Notes under the pieces: generated by a model
Databases searched by the model: none
Told to the model about the DNA's origin: nothing
Seen by the model: the letters and a program-made list of their open reading frames with translations, nothing else
Shown here: piece after piece, positions 9,305 through 17,711 of the stretch
How the letters are laid out: every line of letters starts with the position of its first letter
How positions within the stretch are numbered: the stretch's first letter is position 1
Translations under genes and position numbers: made by a program
Origin: Terrimicrobium sacchariphilum
GTDB taxonomy: Bacteria; Verrucomicrobiota; Verrucomicrobiia; Chthoniobacterales; Terrimicrobiaceae
NCBI RefSeq assembly: GCF_001613545.1
Contig: NZ_BDCO01000003.1
Coordinates: 124,001-188,000, forward strand
Reading direction: 5' to 3'
DNA length: 64,000 bases

Positions 9305-9865
9305 ATGAAGTTGTCCGATTGGGGTAGGAAAGTGCTGGGCGAATTCAAGGCGATGCCCGGCAAGATCATCGCCCTGAAGGACAAGCCGCATGCCATCGCC
9401 GGTGGTGTGGCGATCGGGATGTTCATGGGATTCACTCCGCTCTTTGGGTTGAAGACTGTGCTCAGCCTGGGGCTGGCCTATGTCCTTCGCGTCAATCCCA
9501 TTGCCGCCGTCATTGCGGTTTCGCTTCACGATATCGTGACGCCACTCTGGCCTGTGTTGCTGAAAGTGGAATACGACATTGGCGTCTTCGTCCTCAGTCA
9601 CTTCGGTAATTTTCACAACATTCCGACCAAGACCCATGGATTGCATTTGAAGCTGGGACAGATGCTGGAGTGGACGACCTTTCTCAACGTGGGCCTGCCG
9701 CTTCTGGTGGGGTCGCTCTTTCTGGCCGCTCCGGCGGCTGCGATCAGCTACGGCATCACCCTCGGTTTGCTCGAACGTCGCGTACGCCGGGAGAGGGAGC
9801 GCGAGGCGCAGAAAAAGCTCGAAACCGAGTCCGACAAAGACCCGGAAGTCTTTCGCGAGGACTGA
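9305..9865 (+). CDS. DUF2062 family membrane protein
   Basis: The 186-residue product fits the DUF2062 family. An amphipathic N-terminus with a Lys-rich KDKPHAIAGGVAIGMFMGFTP segment (about residues 23-43) is followed by two or three hydrophobic segments, a long polar loop (about 80-115), a further membrane segment near 130-155 and a charged C-terminal tail rich in Glu, Arg and Lys. The ATG at 9305 is preferred because the upstream in-frame codons translate to a non-hydrophobic, family-unlike stretch. It is transcribed divergently from the OmpA/glnD operon and lies 71 bases before hisG. Function is not established for the family. Confidence 0.85.
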   Translation: MKLSDWGRKVLGEFKAMPGKIIALKDKPHAIAGGVAIGMFMGFTPLFGLKTVLSLGLAYVLRVNPIAAVIAVSLHDIVTPLWPVLLKVEYDIGVFVLSHFGNFHNIPTKTHGLHLKLGQMLEWTTFLNVGLPLLVGSLFLAAPAAAISYGITLGLLERRVRREREREAQKKLETESDKDPEVFRED

Positions 9866-9936
9866 CGTCGCTTCCCCGGCTTGCTCCTTTTCCCTTGCCG
9901 TGAGGGGGGCGCTTGGCCCTAATTATCGCCCCTTTC

Positions 9937-10812
9937 ATGTCACAGATCCTTACACTTGGCCTGCCGTCTGGCAGCCTGATGGAGTCGACGATCGACCTTT
10001 TCGACAAGGCCGGTTTCTCGATTTCCACTTCCAAGCGGTCTTACCGACCGTCCGTCGACGACCCTGAGCTCGGGCTACGCCTGCTCCGCGCGCAGGAAAT
10101 CAGCCGCTACGTCGAGCATGGGTATCTGGACGCGGGTCTCACCGGCCGCGACTGGGTGGCCGAAAACGCCTCCGACGTCCACGAGATCATCGAACTGCCT
10201 TTCAGCAAAGCCACCGCCCGCCCGACCCGCTGGGTCCTCGTCGTGCCGGAAGCCTCCGAGATTCATTCCGTGAAGGACCTCGAGGGCAAGCGCGTCGCCA
10301 CCGAGGCCGTCGGTCTCACTCGCCGGTTCTTTGAAAAGGCCGGGGTGAATGTCGAGATCGAGTTCTCCTGGGGCGCCACCGAGGTGAAGGTACCCGACCT
10401 CGTCGACGCCATCGTCGACATCACCGAGACCGGTTCCTCGCTCCGCGCCAACAAGCTCCGCATCGTCGAGACGCTCATGGAGTCCTTCCCTGTCCTCATC
10501 GTCAACAAGCAGGCATGGGCGGACCCGGTGAAGCGTGCGAAGCTCGAAAATATCGCGCTTCTCCTCAAGGGCGCCCTCAATGCGCGCGACCTCGTCGGGC
10601 TCAAGATGAATTTACCCGAAGCAAATTTGAAGAATTTGCTTGAGGCGCTGCCTGCGTTGCGAAATCCTACAGTTTCGCCCTTGGCCCAGTCTGGATGGGT
10701 TGCTGTCGAAACGATCATTGAAGAAAAGGTCGTTCGCGAGATCATTCCCAGACTCAAAGCCCTTGGTGCGGAGGGGATTATCGAATATCCGCTCAACAAG
10801 GTAGTCTACTAG
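9937..10812 (+). CDS. hisG: ATP phosphoribosyltransferase, long (HisZ-independent) form
   Basis: First enzyme of histidine biosynthesis, joining ATP and PRPP. Seen: the substrate-binding segment [10 protein letters not shown] near residues 65-74, the PRPP-binding region with [17 protein letters not shown] near 155-171, and a C-terminal HisG_C regulatory domain of about 75 residues (from about 215). This makes it the 291-residue long form, which is feedback-inhibited by histidine and does not need HisZ. The ATG at 9937 ([14 protein letters not shown]) places the family N-terminus correctly; an in-frame ATG 24 bases upstream is less likely. The histidine gene hisC lies separately at about 17 kb. 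Confidence 0.95.
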   Translation: MSQILTLGLPSGSLMESTIDLFDKAGFSISTSKRSYRPSVDDPELGLRLLRAQEISRYVEHGYLDAGLTGRDWVAENASDVHEIIELPFSKATARPTRWVLVVPEASEIHSVKDLEGKRVATEAVGLTRRFFEKAGVNVEIEFSWGATEVKVPDLVDAIVDITETGSSLRANKLRIVETLMESFPVLIVNKQAWADPVKRAKLENIALLLKGALNARDLVGLKMNLPEANLKNLLEALPALRNPTVSPLAQSGWVAVETIIEEKVVREIIPRLKALGAEGIIEYPLNKVVY

Positions 10813-10833
10813 TTTAGAAGTACATCACTGTTC

Positions 10834-10938
10834 ATGGGTTCACTTAAAAAGAAAAGAAAGGCGAAGATCGCGAAGCACAAGCGTCGCAAGCGCATGCGCG
10901 AAAATCGTCACAAGAAGCGGTTGCGCTACAAGTCCTAG
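10834..10938 (+). CDS. 34-residue AURKAIP1/COX24-type (bS22-like) ribosomal protein
   Basis: A 35-codon frame, ATG at 10834 to TAG at 10938, encodes a 34-residue protein with about 20 Lys or Arg residues. It starts MGSLKKKRKAKIAKHKRRKR and ends in a second basic run. The pattern KKRKxKxxKHKRRKRxRxNRHKKR is that of the AURKAIP1/COX24 family, which includes the mycobacterial small-subunit protein bS22 and mitochondrial mS38. Family membership is my reading; a ribosomal role is inferred from those relatives. It lies 21 bases after hisG and 17 before the TPR gene on the same strand. No clear Shine-Dalgarno sequence precedes it. Confidence 0.8.
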   Translation: MGSLKKKRKAKIAKHKRRKRMRENRHKKRLRYKS

Positions 10939-10955
10939 CGGATAAAGTCTCCGCC

Positions 10956-12701
10956 ATGAACAGGTGTGGATGTCCCAAGGCCTCACAAAGAGTGCTTTGG
11001 CTGGCATCCTCCCTTGTTTTAGGAGGCTTTATTCTCGTCGCGGGCCCGGTTCGGGCTGCCGATGCCGATCTCGTTCCGACGGATGTGCCTCATACGGCGC
11101 CCGATCTGAACGAGAAGGGCAAGCGGCAGGCCGACGCGCTTGCGTATTTCATGTCCGGCATCTTCGAAGAGGAGAGCGCCGGTCCTGAAAAGGCTCTCGA
11201 AAGCAAACGGAAGGTCCTCGACCTCGATCCCGGCTGTTCGGAACTCGCCATTGAGGTGGCTTATGAGTATCTGCGTCGCGGGGAAACGGCCGAGGCCACC
11301 AACGTGCTCAAGGATGCCATCGCCGCGAAGCGCAAGGTCGTCGCCCCGTACCTTGCCCTGTCGACGATTTATCTGCGTCATTTGCAAAAGCCGGAGCTTG
11401 CCGCGCGCTACGCGCAGCAAGCCATCGACATTGCGCCCGATAACGCCGACGGCTACGAGCTCCTGTGGGAGACGTACCAGAGCCAGGGCATGTCCGCGAA
11501 GGCTCAGCTTGTCCTCGATCGCGCGGCGAAGTCCAAAAGCACCGATCCCGATTTCTGGCTCTCCCTTGCGGAGATGACGGCCCGCGGAGCCGTGCGTGAC
11601 AACGTGCCACCGGATGGCGCGACAGTAGCGCAAATGAACCGCTTTCTCGATCAGGCGGCCTCTCTCGGAGGGGAAAAGTTCGATGTCGCTGCCAAGCTGG
11701 GCGACCTTTACGCCGTATCCCGCCAGACGGAAAAGGCGATCCCGTATTATAAGAGGGTGATCGAGCTGCGCTCGGAATCTCTCGCTACCCGCGAAAAGCT
11801 AGCCCGTTGCTATCTCGATGTGGGTCAAGTGGATCCAGCCATCGAGCAGTTTGAGGCAATCGTCGCCGCCAATCCGCTCAGCCTCGATACCTATGTGACA
11901 CTGTCGGAGCTTTACGTTAAAAATGGGGACCTCTCCAAGGCCCTTGTCAATGCCCGCCAGGCGGTGGTGATCGAACCGGGTAACATCGATCGCTATTCCA
12001 TCGTCGTAGATCTGCTCTATCGCATGAAGCGGTATGACGAAATGGCTGCCACTCTCGCAGAGGCTCGTCGGAATTTCCCACGTGTCGCACGCATCACCCA
12101 TCTGTATGCGGTTTCTCTCAGCCAGGCGGGGAAGCATGATCAGGCGGTGAAAGCCTTTGCCGACGCGGAGAAGGAGGCGGAAAACAGCCAGCCCGATCTG
12201 CTCGATGCGCGGTTTTATTTTGACTACGGCGGAGCCGCTGAACGTGCCGGCCAGCATGATCTGGCTGCCGCGATGCTCAAGAAGAGCATCGATCTGGATC
12301 CAGCCAATGCCGGCGAAGCGTACAATTATCTCGGTTACATGTGGGCTGATCAGGGTAAGAATCTCGATGAGGCCGAGCTTTTGATTCGTCGCGCCCTCGC
12401 CATGGAGCCGTCCAATGGAGCCTACATCGATAGCCTTGGCTGGCTTTACTACCACCAGGGCAAATACCAGGAAGCTCTCACTGAACTCCTCCGCGCGGCT
12501 GAGGCGTTGCCTGAGCCGGACCCGACCGTTTACGGTCACGTGGCCGACGCCTATCACAAGCTCGGCAAGACCGCCGAGGCCGTCCTGTATTGGCAGAAGG
12601 CGCTGGCGCTCGACCCGGAGAACAAGGAGTTCATCGCCAAGCTCGACGAAGCCTCCAAAAAGGTCGCCGAGCAGCCCGAAAAAAAACCAGTCGGCCACTA
12701 G
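10956..12701 (+). CDS. Exported tetratricopeptide-repeat protein
   Basis: The 581-residue product starts with a signal peptide: a basic N-terminus, a hydrophobic core near residues 14-30, and an Ala-rich cleavage region ending near AGPVRAA. Most of the rest is TPR units, recognisable by recurring 34-residue blocks with the pattern of Gly/Ala at position 8 and Ala at 20 (for example around residues 90-190, 245-345 and 440-560, the last containing YIDSLGWLYYHQGKYQEAL). TPR solenoids mediate protein contacts, here probably in the periplasm. No catalytic domain was found. Its last codons form half of a terminator for the convergent gene. Confidence 0.88.
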   Translation: MNRCGCPKASQRVLWLASSLVLGGFILVAGPVRAADADLVPTDVPHTAPDLNEKGKRQADALAYFMSGIFEEESAGPEKALESKRKVLDLDPGCSELAIEVAYEYLRRGETAEATNVLKDAIAAKRKVVAPYLALSTIYLRHLQKPELAARYAQQAIDIAPDNADGYELLWETYQSQGMSAKAQLVLDRAAKSKSTDPDFWLSLAEMTARGAVRDNVPPDGATVAQMNRFLDQAASLGGEKFDVAAKLGDLYAVSRQTEKAIPYYKRVIELRSESLATREKLARCYLDVGQVDPAIEQFEAIVAANPLSLDTYVTLSELYVKNGDLSKALVNARQAVVIEPGNIDRYSIVVDLLYRMKRYDEMAATLAEARRNFPRVARITHLYAVSLSQAGKHDQAVKAFADAEKEAENSQPDLLDARFYFDYGGAAERAGQHDLAAAMLKKSIDLDPANAGEAYNYLGYMWADQGKNLDEAELLIRRALAMEPSNGAYIDSLGWLYYHQGKYQEALTELLRAAEALPEPDPTVYGHVADAYHKLGKTAEAVLYWQKALALDPENKEFIAKLDEASKKVAEQPEKKPVGH

Positions 12702-12717
12702 GTCAGCAGCCGACTGG
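12679..12717 (-). terminator. Rho-independent terminator of the mqnD operon, embedded in the TPR gene end
   Basis: A perfect 9-base inverted repeat (CCAGTCGGC at 12687-12695 and GCCGACTGG at 12709-12717) is flanked on the left by eight A residues at 12679-12686. Read on the minus strand this is a stem followed by eight U, a standard intrinsic terminator about 30 bases beyond the mqnD stop. Its left arm and A-run encode the last residues of the plus-strand TPR protein (EKKPVGH). Confidence 0.85.
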
Positions 12718-12746
12718 TCGGTAAGGAGTCTTTCGTTCGGCTTCGC

Positions 12747-13631
12747 CTACTCGACAAACTCGAGGTGCTCGATCGTCGGGATCAATCCCGCATCAGCAGC
12801 TTCCTTGAGGAACTGGTGCACGGCCTTGCGGCCGAGGTCGCCGTAATCGAGCGTGAAGTCGTTGACGTACATGCCGATGAACTTGTCCGCGAGCGGGACG
12901 TCCATGCCGCGGGCGTGCTCCATACTGTGAACGACCGCCGGGTGGCGATGCTTCAGGCCGTAGGCAATGCTTTCGCGCAGGATGTCGCTCAGCTCGTGGC
13001 GAACTTCCGGCGGGAAATCCTTGCGGACGACGTTGCCGCCGAGCGGGAGCGGGATGCCGCCGCGCGTGCGTTTCCACCATTCGCCGAGGTCGAGAACAAG
13101 CTTGAGCCCCTCGTTGGCAAAGGTGAGCTGGCCCTCGTGGATGATGAGACCCACGTCGGCCTTGCCGGATTTCACGGCGTCAAAGATTTCATCAAAGGGA
13201 ACCACGACGTAATCGAAGCCCTTGCCGAGATACAGCTGAGCGGCAAGGAAGGCGCTCGTCATCAGGCCGGGGATGGCGATCTTCTTGCCGAGGAGCCACT
13301 GCTTGCGGGCCTCGTCATCGGCGTCGTCAGCCAGTCCCTCGGTCGAGGGCGTGACAAACATCGGGCCGTAGCCGTCGCCCATGCTCGCGCCGCTGGGCAG
13401 GAGAGCGTATTTGTCGAGCACGTAGGCCAGCGCGTGGATGGAGACGGCGGTGATGTTCAGTTCGCCGCGGGTCGCGCGTTCGTTGAGCGTCTGGATGTCC
13501 TGCAGGATGTGCTCAAACTTGTAGCCATGCTGGTCGATTTTGTTCTCCTTCATCGCGTAGAACATGAAGGCGTCGTCCGGGTCGGGGGAGTGGCCCAGCG
13601 TGAGGGTGATCGATTTCCAGTCTGTCGTCAT
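12747..13631 (-). CDS. mqnD: 1,4-dihydroxy-6-naphthoate synthase (futalosine menaquinone pathway)
   Basis: The 294-residue product matches MqnD. It has the N-terminal GHSPDPDDAFMF motif (family SPCPNDTFIF), DIQTLNERA near residue 46, GLIIHEGQLTF near 168 and the DLGEWWKRT...IPLPLGG stretch near 184-200. MqnD converts cyclic dehypoxanthinyl futalosine to 1,4-dihydroxy-6-naphthoate, so the organism probably makes menaquinone by the futalosine route. The ATG at 13631 removes 13 family-unlike codons. It is the last gene of the hisC-mnmE-pyrD-mqnD run, 20 bases after pyrD, and is followed by a terminator. No mqnA, mqnB or mqnC is in the window. Confidence 0.9.
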   Translation of the reverse strand: MTTDWKSITLTLGHSPDPDDAFMFYAMKENKIDQHGYKFEHILQDIQTLNERATRGELNITAVSIHALAYVLDKYALLPSGASMGDGYGPMFVTPSTEGLADDADDEARKQWLLGKKIAIPGLMTSAFLAAQLYLGKGFDYVVVPFDEIFDAVKSGKADVGLIIHEGQLTFANEGLKLVLDLGEWWKRTRGGIPLPLGGNVVRKDFPPEVRHELSDILRESIAYGLKHRHPAVVHSMEHARGMDVPLADKFIGMYVNDFTLDYGDLGRKAVHQFLKEAADAGLIPTIEHLEFVE

Positions 13632-13651
13632 AAAGTGATGTGGTGGAGACG

Positions 13652-14647
13652 TTACGCAGCCGCGCGGCAAATGGCGCGGATCAATTGCGGCCCGCGGTAA
13701 ATAAAGCCGGTGTAGATTTGAACGAGGCTGGCCCCAGCGTCAAACTTCTCCTTGCCGGATTCTCCGTCCATCACGCCGCCGGAGGCGATGATCGGGAGCC
13801 GGGTTTTCTTCTTCAGGTCCCGCAGGAGCTGGCTGGCACGGGTGCGCAATGGCTTGCCGCTCAGTCCGCCGGTTTCGTCGCGGAGGCCAGCGAGAGCGCT
13901 GTGGTCGATGGTCGTGTTAGTCGCGATGAGGCCGGAGACATTTTCTTCCTCGGCCATGGCGGCGATTTCAAAGGCCTGCTCGTCCGCGAGGTCGGGGGCG
14001 ATTTTTACCAGCAGCGGAATTTTTGCGTCCTCGGAGCGAATGGCCCGCACGATGTCGCGCAGCAGGCCGGTCTCCTGGAGATTGCGCAGGCCGGGCGTGT
14101 TGGGTGAGCTGACGTTGATGACGAAATAATCGCCGAAGGCGCGCAGCCGCCGGAAGCTCGTCAGATAGTCCTCGGGCGCTCCCTCGAGCGGGGTGATCTT
14201 TGACTTGCCGATGTTCACGCCGACCGGAATGCGCGGCCACTCGCCCGCTTCCTTCAGGCGGGTGAGACGGCGGGCGACCTCCTCGGAGCCATCGTTGTTG
14301 AACCCCATCCGGTTCACCAGAGCGCCGAGCGGCGGATAGCGGAAAATGCGCGGCTTTGGGTTGCCGGGCTGGGCGTGTGCGGTGATCGTTCCGATCTCGA
14401 CGAAGCCAAACCCGAGTGCCTCCCAGCCTGCGAGCGAGGTGGCGTTTTTGTCCATGCCAGCGGCGAGGCCGACGGGATTCGGGAAGGTGATGCCGAAGAC
14501 CTCGCGCGGCTGGGCCGGGGCGGGACCAAAGATGAGCCGCAGGACCTGCGGCGGGATGGTGGCGAGCTGGTCGAGGGCGAAATGGTGCGCCGTTTCCGGG
14601 TCCATCCGGAACATGACGGGGCGCAGGACCGATTCGTAGATATTCAT
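13652..14647 (-). CDS. pyrD: Dihydroorotate dehydrogenase (quinone), class 2
   Basis: It oxidises dihydroorotate to orotate in pyrimidine synthesis, passing electrons to the quinone pool at the inner membrane. The class 2 features are present: an N-terminal helical extension (residues 1-40, MNIYESVLRPVMF), FMN-binding VGLAAGMDKNA near 54-64, GTITAHAQPGNPKPR near 79-93, and the catalytic Ser in NVSSPNTPGLR near 165-175. The 331-residue length is normal. The ATG at 14647 overlaps the mnmE stop by four bases. The 60 in-frame codons upstream only shadow mnmE. Its neighbour mqnD makes a quinone precursor, which fits a quinone-linked enzyme. Confidence 0.96.
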   Translation of the reverse strand: MNIYESVLRPVMFRMDPETAHHFALDQLATIPPQVLRLIFGPAPAQPREVFGITFPNPVGLAAGMDKNATSLAGWEALGFGFVEIGTITAHAQPGNPKPRIFRYPPLGALVNRMGFNNDGSEEVARRLTRLKEAGEWPRIPVGVNIGKSKITPLEGAPEDYLTSFRRLRAFGDYFVINVSSPNTPGLRNLQETGLLRDIVRAIRSEDAKIPLLVKIAPDLADEQAFEIAAMAEEENVSGLIATNTTIDHSALAGLRDETGGLSGKPLRTRASQLLRDLKKKTRLPIIASGGVMDGESGKEKFDAGASLVQIYTGFIYRGPQLIRAICRAAA

Positions 14648-15969
14648 TTTCCGATGCAAAAGGTGCTGAAAATTTCGCCGAGGATTTCCTCGGTATCGGC
14701 GAGTCCGACGACCTCGCCCACGGCCTGCAGGGCCTCGCGGAGCGGGAGCGCGACCAGCTCGGGATCGCGTCCGGCGGCGAGATCTTCCGTGGCCTGGGCC
14801 AGCGCCTTCTGGGCGCGAACGAGGCAACTCTGGTGCCGGGCGTTGATGGCGGCGAGGGTGGGGGATTCGATGTTCGCGCCGCGCGTTCGCGCCACGATCG
14901 CGTCGACGAGGGAACGTATGCCCTCGCCCGTGGTGCAGGAAACTGGCAGCGCCTGGGCGGGAAGGCTGTCGCGGCTGGCGAGGAGGTCGACTTTGTTGAG
15001 GACGATCAGTTCGTTTTCCGTTCTGGCGAGGTCGTAGGTTTCTGTCGCATCGATCACGCGCACGATTACGTCGGCGTTTTCGATGGCGCGGCGGGCGCGT
15101 TCGACGCCCTCGCGCTCGATCACATCGTCCGTCTCGCGCAGGCCCGCCGTGTCGGTGATACGGAAGGGCAGGCCGTGCAGGCTGGCGAATTCCTCGATGG
15201 TGTCGCGCGTCGTGCCCGGAATCGCGCTCACGATGGCCCGTTCAAAGCCGAGCAGGCGGTTGAGCAGGCTGGATTTGCCGGCATTCGGCGCGCCGCAGAG
15301 CACGAGGCGCACGCCTTCGCGCAGGATGCGGCCTTCCTCCGCCGTGTCGAGCAGCGCGGTGATGCGTTCCTGGATCGCTGCGATATCGCGCAGCAGGTCG
15401 GCCCCGACATGCGGGTTGATGCCTTCCTCGGGAAAGTCAATATACGCCTCGAGATGCGCCACCACGGCGAGCACCCGGGCGCGAATGGCCTCGATCTCAT
15501 CGCCGAGCCGGCCTCGAAGCTGTTCCTGAGCCGCCTTCAGCGCGCGGGGCGTGCTGGCGCGGATCACGTCCATCACGGCCTCGGCCTGGGTGAGGTCCAT
15601 CTTGCCGTTGATAAAGGCGCGCTGGGTGAACTCCCCGGGCTCCGCCGCGCGCGCACCGGCCTCCAGCACCGCCTCGTAGAGACGGGAACTGACCAGTGCG
15701 CCGCCATGGCCGTGAATCTCGGCCATGTTTTCCCCCGTGTAACTGCGGGGCGCGGCAAAAACGGCGAGCAGGCCCTCGTCGAGCTTTTCGCTATCGCGAT
15801 GAAACGAGCCGAAATGCAGCACACGCTCGCTGAGCACGGCTCCGGCCTTGCGCGGGCGGAAGATGCGCTCCGCCACGCGAATGGCGTCCGGTCCCGAGAC
15901 ACGGATCACCGCGATGGCTCCCTCTCCGGGAGGCGTCGAGATCGCGGCGATGGTGTCGTCGGCCAGCAC
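14644..15969 (-). CDS. mnmE: tRNA modification GTPase MnmE
   Basis: With MnmG it installs carboxymethylaminomethyl groups on the wobble uridine of certain tRNAs. The order of domains is the N-terminal folate-binding domain (starting DDTIAAISTPPGEGAIAVIR), a helical domain, the inserted G domain (P-loop GAPNAGKSS near residue 222, switch GTTRDTIEE near 247, DTAG near 266, NKVD near 325) and the C-terminal FCIGK with the conserved Cys. The start is GTG at 15969, one base from the hisC stop. Its stop overlaps pyrD. The 441-residue length is slightly below the E. coli protein but no motif is missing. Confidence 0.96.
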   Translation of the reverse strand: MLADDTIAAISTPPGEGAIAVIRVSGPDAIRVAERIFRPRKAGAVLSERVLHFGSFHRDSEKLDEGLLAVFAAPRSYTGENMAEIHGHGGALVSSRLYEAVLEAGARAAEPGEFTQRAFINGKMDLTQAEAVMDVIRASTPRALKAAQEQLRGRLGDEIEAIRARVLAVVAHLEAYIDFPEEGINPHVGADLLRDIAAIQERITALLDTAEEGRILREGVRLVLCGAPNAGKSSLLNRLLGFERAIVSAIPGTTRDTIEEFASLHGLPFRITDTAGLRETDDVIEREGVERARRAIENADVIVRVIDATETYDLARTENELIVLNKVDLLASRDSLPAQALPVSCTTGEGIRSLVDAIVARTRGANIESPTLAAINARHQSCLVRAQKALAQATEDLAAGRDPELVALPLREALQAVGEVVGLADTEEILGEIFSTFCIGK

Positions 15970-15970
15970 G

Positions 15971-17092
15971 TTACGCGGTCGCCGGCTGCTTCTGCGCGAG
16001 CTGTCCCTGAGCGGCGAGGTTTTTCAACTCCGCGATGAACCGCTCGTTCTGCTCCTTTGTTCCGACGGAAACGCGTACCCACTCGGGCAGCTTGTAGCTG
16101 CGCATGGCGCGCACGATGATGCCCTTGCGCAGGAGCGACTGGAAAACGGCGTCGCCATCGCCCACGCGCACGAGGACGAAATTCGCAAAGCTCGGCACGT
16201 ACTCCAGCCCGAGTTTTTCAAACTCCTCCTGGAAATACGCCCGTCCCTCGTGGGTCAGCTCGCGGGTGCGGCGCATGTGGTCGTCGTCGCGCAACCCGGC
16301 CTCGGCTCCCGCCTGGGCGATGCCATTGGCGTTGAACGGCTGACGGGTCTTTTGCAGCACCTCCGCGACTTCCTTCGGCGCGAGGCCGTAGCCGATGCGG
16401 AGATTGGCGAGACCCTGGATCTTGGAAAACGTGCGCATCACCACGACGTTACGGCCCTCGCGGACGTACTTCAGAACATCCGGAGGATTATCGACGAACT
16501 CGTAGTACGCCTCGTCAAAGATCACCAGCACGTGATCCGGCACCTTCGCCATGAAGCGGTCGATCTCCTCCTGGCCGACCATCGTGCCGGTCGGGTTGTT
16601 CGGGTTCGTGATGAAAATCTGGCGCGTGCGCGGCGTGATCGCTGCCGCCATGGCCTCGAGGTCGTGGGTGTAGCCCGGGTCCGGCACCTCGACGGAACGA
16701 GCGCCGAAGAGCTGCGACATCAGGCTGTAAACCGCAAAGGCGTGGCGAGCCGTGATCACCTCGTCGCCGGGACGCAGGAAGGCGTGGCCGATGAATTCGA
16801 TGATCTCGTTCGAGCCATTGCCGAGAATGACATTGGAGCGATCCAGGCCGAGCTTGTCGGCGATCGCCCCGCGTAGCGCCCAGCCGCCGCCATCCGGGTA
16901 AAAATGGGCGCGCTCCAGCGCGTCGCGCATGGCGCCGAGCGCCTTGGGCGAGGGGCCGAGCGGATTTTCGTTCGAGGCGAGTTTGATGATGTCGGAGGGC
17001 TGCAGGCCCATCTCGCGCGCCAATTCCTCCACCGGCTTGCCGGGTTCGTAGGCGACGAGCTTCAACACATGCTCATGGGCAGTATTCCACAT
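15971..17092 (-). CDS. hisC: Histidinol-phosphate aminotransferase
   Basis: PLP-dependent class I/II aminotransferase that makes histidinol phosphate from imidazole acetol phosphate. Seen: KLASNENPLGPSPKA near residues 37-51, the DEAYYEF segment that contacts PLP near 200, and the Schiff-base Lys in RTFSKIQGLANLRIGYG near 230. The product is 373 residues from the ATG at 17092; a GTG four codons upstream (17104) is also possible. It heads the hisC-mnmE-pyrD-mqnD run and is divergent from the phosphodiesterase gene. Because HisC paralogues accept tyrosine or phenylalanine, the exact substrate is inferred from the family, not proven. Confidence 0.9.
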   Translation of the reverse strand: MWNTAHEHVLKLVAYEPGKPVEELAREMGLQPSDIIKLASNENPLGPSPKALGAMRDALERAHFYPDGGGWALRGAIADKLGLDRSNVILGNGSNEIIEFIGHAFLRPGDEVITARHAFAVYSLMSQLFGARSVEVPDPGYTHDLEAMAAAITPRTRQIFITNPNNPTGTMVGQEEIDRFMAKVPDHVLVIFDEAYYEFVDNPPDVLKYVREGRNVVVMRTFSKIQGLANLRIGYGLAPKEVAEVLQKTRQPFNANGIAQAGAEAGLRDDDHMRRTRELTHEGRAYFQEEFEKLGLEYVPSFANFVLVRVGDGDAVFQSLLRKGIIVRAMRSYKLPEWVRVSVGTKEQNERFIAELKNLAAQGQLAQKQPATA

Positions 17093-17137
17093 ACAAAACT
17101 TCACATTACGGGGCGGCGGGGTAATTTACCAGCGCTG

Positions 17138-17578
17138 ATGAAAATCGCCGTCATCGCCGATACCCACGGAAAATTCCCCGCCCACGTCGCCGAGGCCATC
17201 TCCACCGCCGACGAAATCTGGCACCTGGGGGATTTTTGCGACCTCAATGCCCTCAACGCCGTCAAGGACCTCGGCCGCCCCTTTTACGGCGTGCTAGGCA
17301 ACAACGACTACACACTGGACCTGCCGGAGAAACTCCTCCTTGAGCGCCATGGCCGCACCTTTCTGCTCATCCACATCCCGCCCGCTCCCACGCGCATTGG
17401 CGGAGCGGATTTCCTTCTCCACGGCCACACCCACGTCCCGCGCGACGAAATGGTGAACACCACCCGCGTCCTCAACCCCGGCACCATCGGCAAGCCCAAC
17501 CACGGAGCCCCCTGCTCCTGGGCCTGGCTGACCGTCCACGACGACGGGTCGATCGAGTGGGAGGTTCTGCTGGTTTAG
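17138..17578 (+). CDS. YfcE/MJ0936-type metallophosphoesterase
   Basis: The compact 146-residue calcineurin-like phosphodiesterase carries the metal-binding set in order: ADTHG (residues 7-11), HLGDFCD near 30, GNND near 50, HIPPAP in place of the usual GH motif near 79, and HGHTHVPR near 95. It ends with the LNPGTIGKP segment typical of the YfcE family. Such enzymes hydrolyse model phosphodiesters, and the natural substrate is usually unknown. The ATG at 17138 is chosen because the MKIAVIADTHG start is universal in the family. It is divergent from hisC with 45 bases between starts and is followed directly by a REPIN-like repeat. Confidence 0.92.
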   Translation: MKIAVIADTHGKFPAHVAEAISTADEIWHLGDFCDLNALNAVKDLGRPFYGVLGNNDYTLDLPEKLLLERHGRTFLLIHIPPAPTRIGGADFLLHGHTHVPRDEMVNTTRVLNPGTIGKPNHGAPCSWAWLTVHDDGSIEWEVLLV

Positions 17579-17588
17579 CCAGAAAGCC

Positions 17589-17699
17589 GGAGGGGTGGCG
17601 TTCCGCCGCCCCGCTCGCAGGGCTAGTCGAAAAACAGATAGGCGGCGAATCCAGAAACTTGCTGCCCGACCGCGTCGGCCAGCGAGCCGCTGGCCCTAC
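17589..17699. repeat. REPIN-like element (inverted pair of short palindromes)
   Basis: Two 8-base-pair stems with 3-base loops lie about 65 bases apart. The left is GGGTGGCG-TTC-CGCCGCCC (17593-17611, one G-T pair), preceded by GGAG (17589-17592). The right is GGCCAGCG-AGC-CGCTGGCC (17677-17695), followed by CTAC (17696-17699). CTAC is the reverse complement of the GTAG tetranucleotide that marks REP sequences, so the two face each other as in a REPIN. A second element of the same plan and nearly equal length lies at 43297-43404. No RAYT transposase gene is in the window. Confidence 0.7.
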
Positions 17700-17711
17700 G
17701 TTCTTGCGGAA

